64,000 bases of DNA from Stappia sp. TSB10P1A. Lineage in GTDB: Bacteria; Pseudomonadota; Alphaproteobacteria; Rhizobiales; Stappiaceae. Shown here piece after piece: positions 36,901-42,900 of this stretch (within the stretch, counting starts at the first letter, position 1; each line of letters opens with the position of its first letter). The stretch lies in the NCBI RefSeq assembly GCF_900185725.1, contig NZ_FYAU01000014.1, positions 186,001-250,000 of the forward strand, given 5' to 3'. The position numbers were made by a program, and so were the translations under genes. Below the pieces are notes generated by a model. The model ran no database searches. It saw only the letters and a list, made by a program, of their open reading frames with translations, and had not been told where the DNA came from.

Positions 36901-39900
36901 CGCCGGCCTCACCAAGGTGCTGCTGCAGTTCCGCCATGGCCGGCTGGCGCCCTCGCTGCATTCGGCAAGGCTCAACCGCGAGATCGATTTCGCCGCCTCG
37001 CCCTTCCGCGTCCAGCAGCGCCTGGAGGACTGGCCGCGCCGCCGGGACGGGCAGGGCAACGAGATCCCGCGTCTCGCCGCGCTCTCCTCCTTCGGCGCCG
37101 GCGGCTCGAATGCCCATCTGATCATCGAGGACTATCCGGCGCCCGCTGATCGGGAGGCAATGCCCTCCCGCGCGGTCTATCCGTTCTCGGCCCGCGCGGT
37201 CTATCCGTTCTCGGCCCGCGAGGCCGGGCAGTTGCGCCAGGTGCTGGAGCGGTTCCGCGCCCGCCTCGACACCCTGTCCGAGGGCGAACTGTTCGCCGCC
37301 GCGACCACGCTGCAGGACGGGCGCGAGGCCTTCGAGGAGCGGCTTGCCATCGTCGCCGGCGACAAGGCGGAGCTGGCCCGCCTGCTCGACGCGGCGTTGC
37401 GGGGCGGCGAGGGCGCCGGTATCTGGCGTGGCCGTGCCGCGCGCAGCCACGGGACGCAGACGGCGCCGGGATCGCTGGAAGCGGCCGCCGCCGCCTGGGT
37501 CGGCGGTGCCGCTGTCGACTGGGCGCGGCTGCGCGGCGGCGCCCGTCCCGCCCGCATCGGCCTGCCGGCCTATCCCTTCGCCCGAGAGCGCTACTGGCTG
37601 CCCGAGGGCGCCGCCGTGGAGCATCGCGCGCCGGCTCCGGCGCCGGCCCTGCCGCTGCTGGTCCGCCCGCACTGGCGGGAGACGGACCCGCCGGCCGCCG
37701 CCAGCGCCCCTGATCGGCATGTCGTCGTCCTCTGCGGTGCGGCGGGCGAGGTCGTCTCCCGCCTGGGGTCTCAAATGCCGCAAGCCCGGATCGTGGCGCT
37801 GGAGAGCCGCAGCACCGACGAGGGCGAGCGCTTCGCCGATCACGCCACGCACCTGCTCGCCTTGCTCAAGGAGGAGATGGCGAGCCGCTCCGGACCCACC
37901 GTCCTGCAACTCGTGCTTCCCGTGGAGAGTACCCTCGCCGAAGGGCTAGCCGGCCTGCTGCGCTGCGCCAGGCTGGAGCATCGCGCCCTTGCCTGTCAGA
38001 CGATCTCGCTCGATCCCGTCCGGCCCGATCTCGCCGGTCTCCTGGCGCGCGAGGCCGCCCTCGCACAGACCGATCACGACATTCGCTACAGCCCGGACCA
38101 GCGCCTGCTGCGTGTGTGGCGGGAGATCGAGACCGACACGCGCGCATTGCCGTCGCCGTGGAAGCCGGACGGCGCCTATCTCGTCACCGGCGGGGCGGGC
38201 GGTGTCGGCCTGCATGTCGCCGCTGACATCCTCGCCAAGGCGCCCGGCGCGACCGTCTGGCTCACCGGCAGGTCCGCGCGCATGCACAAGCTCGACGAGA
38301 CCCTTGCCCGCTTCGCACCGCGCGCCGTCTACCGTCAGGCGGATGTCATCGACCGCGCGGCAATGGGCGCGCTGGTCGCGGAGATCCGCGCGGCGCATGG
38401 CCGTCTCGATGGCGTCGTCCATGCGGCCGGCCTCACCCGCGACAGCCTGATCGCCAACAAGTCCGAGGCCGATCTGCGCGCGGTGCTGGCGCCCAAGGTC
38501 GCCGGCACCCTGGCGCTCGATGCGGCGCTCGGCAGCGAGCCGCTCGATGTCCTGCTGCTCTTTGCCTCCGCCTCCGGTGCCCTCGGCAATCCGGGGCAGG
38601 CCGATTATGCCGCGGCCAATGCCTTCCTCGATGCCTTCGCGCAGGAGCGGAACCGCCGTGCCGGCAAAGGCGAGTGCTGCGGCCACACGCTCTCCATCGA
38701 CTGGCCCTACTGGCAGGACGGCGGCATGCGCCTTCCCGGCGCAGTCGTCTCCGCGATGGAGCGGCAGGCCGGTGCTACGCCGCTCGCCACCGATGCCGCG
38801 CTGGCAACGCTTGCCGTCGCGCTGCCGCGCAAGGGCGAGGATCAGCTTCTGGTGCTCGCGGGCGACAAGAACCGTCTGCGCGCGCTTCTTCGCCCGGTGA
38901 CGGTCGCCGCGCGGGCGGCGGAGCCGGTTTCCGTCGCCCTTGATGCGGCTCCCCCGGTGAGCGAAGCCGTTGTCGGTGCGGTTCGCGCCTGTTTCTCGCA
39001 GGTTCTGAAGATTCCTGCCGAGCGGCTCGGGGCGGAGGAGACCATCGACCGGTTCGGCGTCGATTCCGTCTCGGCGCTGGACATCGTGGCAGCGCTCGAA
39101 ACCCGCTTCGGCCCGCTGCCGCAGACGCTTCTCTTCGAGCATCCGACCATCGCCCGGCTGGCTGCGGCGCTTGAGGACGCGGGGCATGGTGCGGTGACTG
39201 CGATCCGCGACGAGGCTCCCTCGCCAACGCCCTCGCCAGCCCCGGCGATGCCTGTCGCGAACATCGATAGCATCGCCGTCATTGCCGTTGCCGGACGCTT
39301 CCCCGGCGCGCAAACGGTGGAAGAGTTCTGGCAGGCGCTGGAAGAGGGGCGCGACTGCGTCCGCGAGGTGCCGGCCGCGCGCTGGGATGTCGAGGAGACC
39401 TGGTCGCCGCGCAAGGGCCAGCCGCTTGCCAGCCATTGCCGCTGGGGCGGCTTCATCGACGATGTCGACCGCTTCGATGCCGGTTTCTTCGGCTACAGCC
39501 CACGCGAGGCGGCGCTCGCCGACCCGCAGGAGCGGCTGTTCCTGGAGACGGCCTGGCATCTGCTGGAGCGCGCCGGCCACACGCGCGCTTGGCTCGGCAA
39601 GCGTTACGGCAACCGCGTCGGCGTCTTTGTCGGTGCCATGTACCAGCACTACAAGGCGCTGGAGATGGACGCGGAAAGCCGGGCGCTGCTGCTGCTCTCG
39701 TCCTATTCGGCGATTGCCAACCGCACCTCGTTTGTCTTCGATCTGCAGGGGCCGAGCGTTGCCGTCGACAGCATGTGCTCCTCCGGCCTTCAGGCCGTGC
39801 ATCAGGCCTGCCAGAGCCTCAAGGCCGGGGAATGCCGGCTGGCGATTGCCGGCGGCGTCAACCTGTCGCTGCTGCCGGAAAAATATGTCGGCCTCAGCCA

Positions 39901-42900
39901 GGCCGGCCTTGTCGGTAGCCATGCCGGCAGCCGCAGCTTTGCCGGCGGCGACGGTTACCTTCCCTCCGAGGGCGTCGGCGCGGTGCTGTTGAAGCCGCTG
40001 GCCGATGCGCTCGCCGATGGCGATGCGGTGCTTGCGGTGATCCGCGCCAGCATGGCCAACCATGCCGGCCACTCCGCCGGCTATGCGGTGCCCAATGTCG
40101 ATGCGCAGGCCCGCCTGCTTGCGGAAAACATGGATGCGGCGGGCATCGATCCGCGCTCCATCGGCTATGTCGAGGCGGCCGCCAACGGCTCCGCCATCGG
40201 CGATGCCATCGAGCTCAGGGCGCTGGGCCGCGTCTTCGCGGGGGCGCAAGGCATCCCGCTCGGCTCGGTGAAGGCCAATCTCGGCCATGCGGAGGCCGCC
40301 TCCGGCATGGCCCAGCTCACCCGGGTCCTGCTGCAGTTCCAGCACCGCCGTCTTGTCCCGTCGCCCGGCCTGCCGAGCCTTGAGGCCGCCGGTTCGCCCT
40401 TCGCCGCAACGCCCTTCGTGCCGCAGCTTCGCGCCGAGCCATGGCTCCCGCGCCTCGTCGACGGTGAGGCGCAGCCCTTGCGGGCGAGCGTCAGTTCCTT
40501 CGGGGCGGGCGGCTCCAACGTGCATCTGGTGCTGGAGGAGGCGCCCCGAGCGGCCCCCCCCGCCAGCACCGACGAGCCCGCCGGCCCGTTCCGCTTCCCG
40601 GTCTCCGCGCGTACGCCGGACCAGCTCACGGTGATGCTGCGGCAACTCGCTGCCTTTGTGCGGGCGACGCCCGGCCTCTCGCTGGACCGCCTGTCGCGCA
40701 CCTTGCGCTTCGGCCGCGAGGCGATGGCCTGCGGTGTCGAGGTCACGGCCTCCTCGGTGGAAGAACTGGCCGACAAACTCGATGCGGCCGCAAACGATCC
40801 GTCGGCAGCGCTGCTGCCACAGACGAACGAGGACGGCGACCGGCGCGGCCTGCTGGTGCTGCCCGGCTATCCCTTCGCCCGCGAGCGGCACTGGATCGGC
40901 CGGCTACCCGATACCCCACCGCCGACGGCGGAGGCCACGGACCACGCGGACGGGGCCGGGCCGCTCGACACGCTCCGGCAGACGGTCGCCGCCATCCGGG
41001 GCGTGTCGCCGTCTCAGGTCCCCCTCGACGTGCCCCTGCGGGACCTTGCGCTCGATTCCATGGGCTGGATGCGGCTGGTCTATACGGTCGAGGAGGCTCA
41101 CGGGGTGGCGCTCGCCCATGCCGATCTCGAACGCCATCCGACCCTTGCGGATCTTGCCGCCCGCATCGCGGCAAATGAGCCGGATGCGCTGCCCGAGGTT
41201 GTTTCCTCGGTGACGGACGGACCCTGGCGCTCGCCGCTGAGCGAGGGGCAGAAGGGCCTGTGGGCGCTCCAGACGCTCTATCCCGATCTGACGGACTACA
41301 ACGTGCCGCTGGCCTTCCGCGTCGGCGGCATCGACGAGGACAGCCTGGCGCGGGCCTGCGCCTGGCTCTGCGAGAGCTTTCCCGTGCTCGCCGCGCGGGT
41401 CGCCGGCCAAGGCGAGAGGCTGGAGGCCGGCGATCCCCCGCGCCTTGCGAGCCTCTCGGTTCCCAAGGAGATCGAGCCGGCCGAGTTCGCCCGCCGGCGG
41501 CTGGCCCGTCCCTTCGATCTTGCCGTGGAGGCGCCGATCCGCTTCGAGCTGCTGCGCGGCGGCACGCTGGGGCCGGGCGAGGGGCTTCTCCTTGTCACCT
41601 TCCATCACATCGCCATCGACGGCGCCGCCGCCGCCGTCGTCGCCCGCCAGTTTTGGCAGGCCTATGCGGCTTTTGCCTCGGGACGGGCGCCCGAGCGGGC
41701 GCGGGCCGCGAACCGGGCCGACTATGCCGACTTCGTCGCCTGGGAGCGGGACCTGCTCGCCTCGCCCGAAGGGGCGGCGCAGCGGCGCTACTGGCGCGAG
41801 CGGCTGTCCGGCGAGCTTCCCGCCCTCGATCTGCCGGCCGACCGGGAGACGCTCGCCGCCGAGACCGGCCGGCGTGACGGCGCGGCCGAGCATCGCTTGC
41901 CGAAGCCGCTCGTCGCCCGCGCAAGGGAGGTGTTGCAGGGCCAGGGCATCAGCCCCGCCGCCTTCCATCTCGCGGTTCTCTCGGCGCTGCTCTATCGCCA
42001 TACCGGCCAGGACGACCTCGTCATCGGCGTGCCGACCCTGCGCCGGCCGCAGCGGCGCTTCGAGGAAACCGTCGGCTATTGCGCCAACATGATGGCCCTG
42101 CGGATCGCCGTGGATGGCGATCTGCCGGCCGCCGCCTTGCTGGAGACGGTGCAGCGGGCGCTGTCCGAGGGGCTGGCGCGGTCGGATGTGCCCTTCGCGG
42201 TCGTCGCGCGGGAGCTGGGCGGCCGGGCGGACGGGATGGCGCCCTGGCAGGTGAGCTACGCCTATCAGAACTTCCCGCAGGGCGCCGGCGTCGACCTGCC
42301 GCCGGAGCAGGGGCGGGCCGAACATCTCCGGCAGATCCGCCAGCCGGGCGACACGCCTTTCGGCCTCGAACTCTACGAGGGCGGCGACGGGCTGCTGCTG
42401 GTCGCGACCTTCGACGGCAGCCGCTTCGGCGCCTCCCGCATCGAGCGGATGCTCGGGCACTACGAGATGCTGGCCGGCGCGATGCTGGACGATCTTGAAA
42501 CGCCCGTCGCCGAGCTTGCCATGCTGACCCGCGCCGAGCGCGAGCGCGCCCTCTACAGTTGGAGCGCGGCAACGGATGCCCCGCCGGTTTCGGGTCTGGT
42601 CCATGAGTGGATCGAGGCCCGCCTGCGGCAGCTCCCCGCTGCCGGCGTCCTGACCGGGCCGGAGGACACCCTCTCGGCCCGACAACTGCTGCGGCAGGTC
42701 GAGCGGCTGTGCCTGACGCTGTCGGCCTGCGGCATCCGGCAGGGAGACCGGGTCGCCGTGCTGTCGGGGCGGGAGGCGGACGGCATCGCCGGCCTCATCG
42801 CCGTGCTGGCCTCCGGCGCGGTCTGGGTGCCGCTCGATCCCGACCATCCGGACGAGCGCCTGTCCCTTGTCCTGGCCGATGCCGGGGCCGCGCTCGTGCT

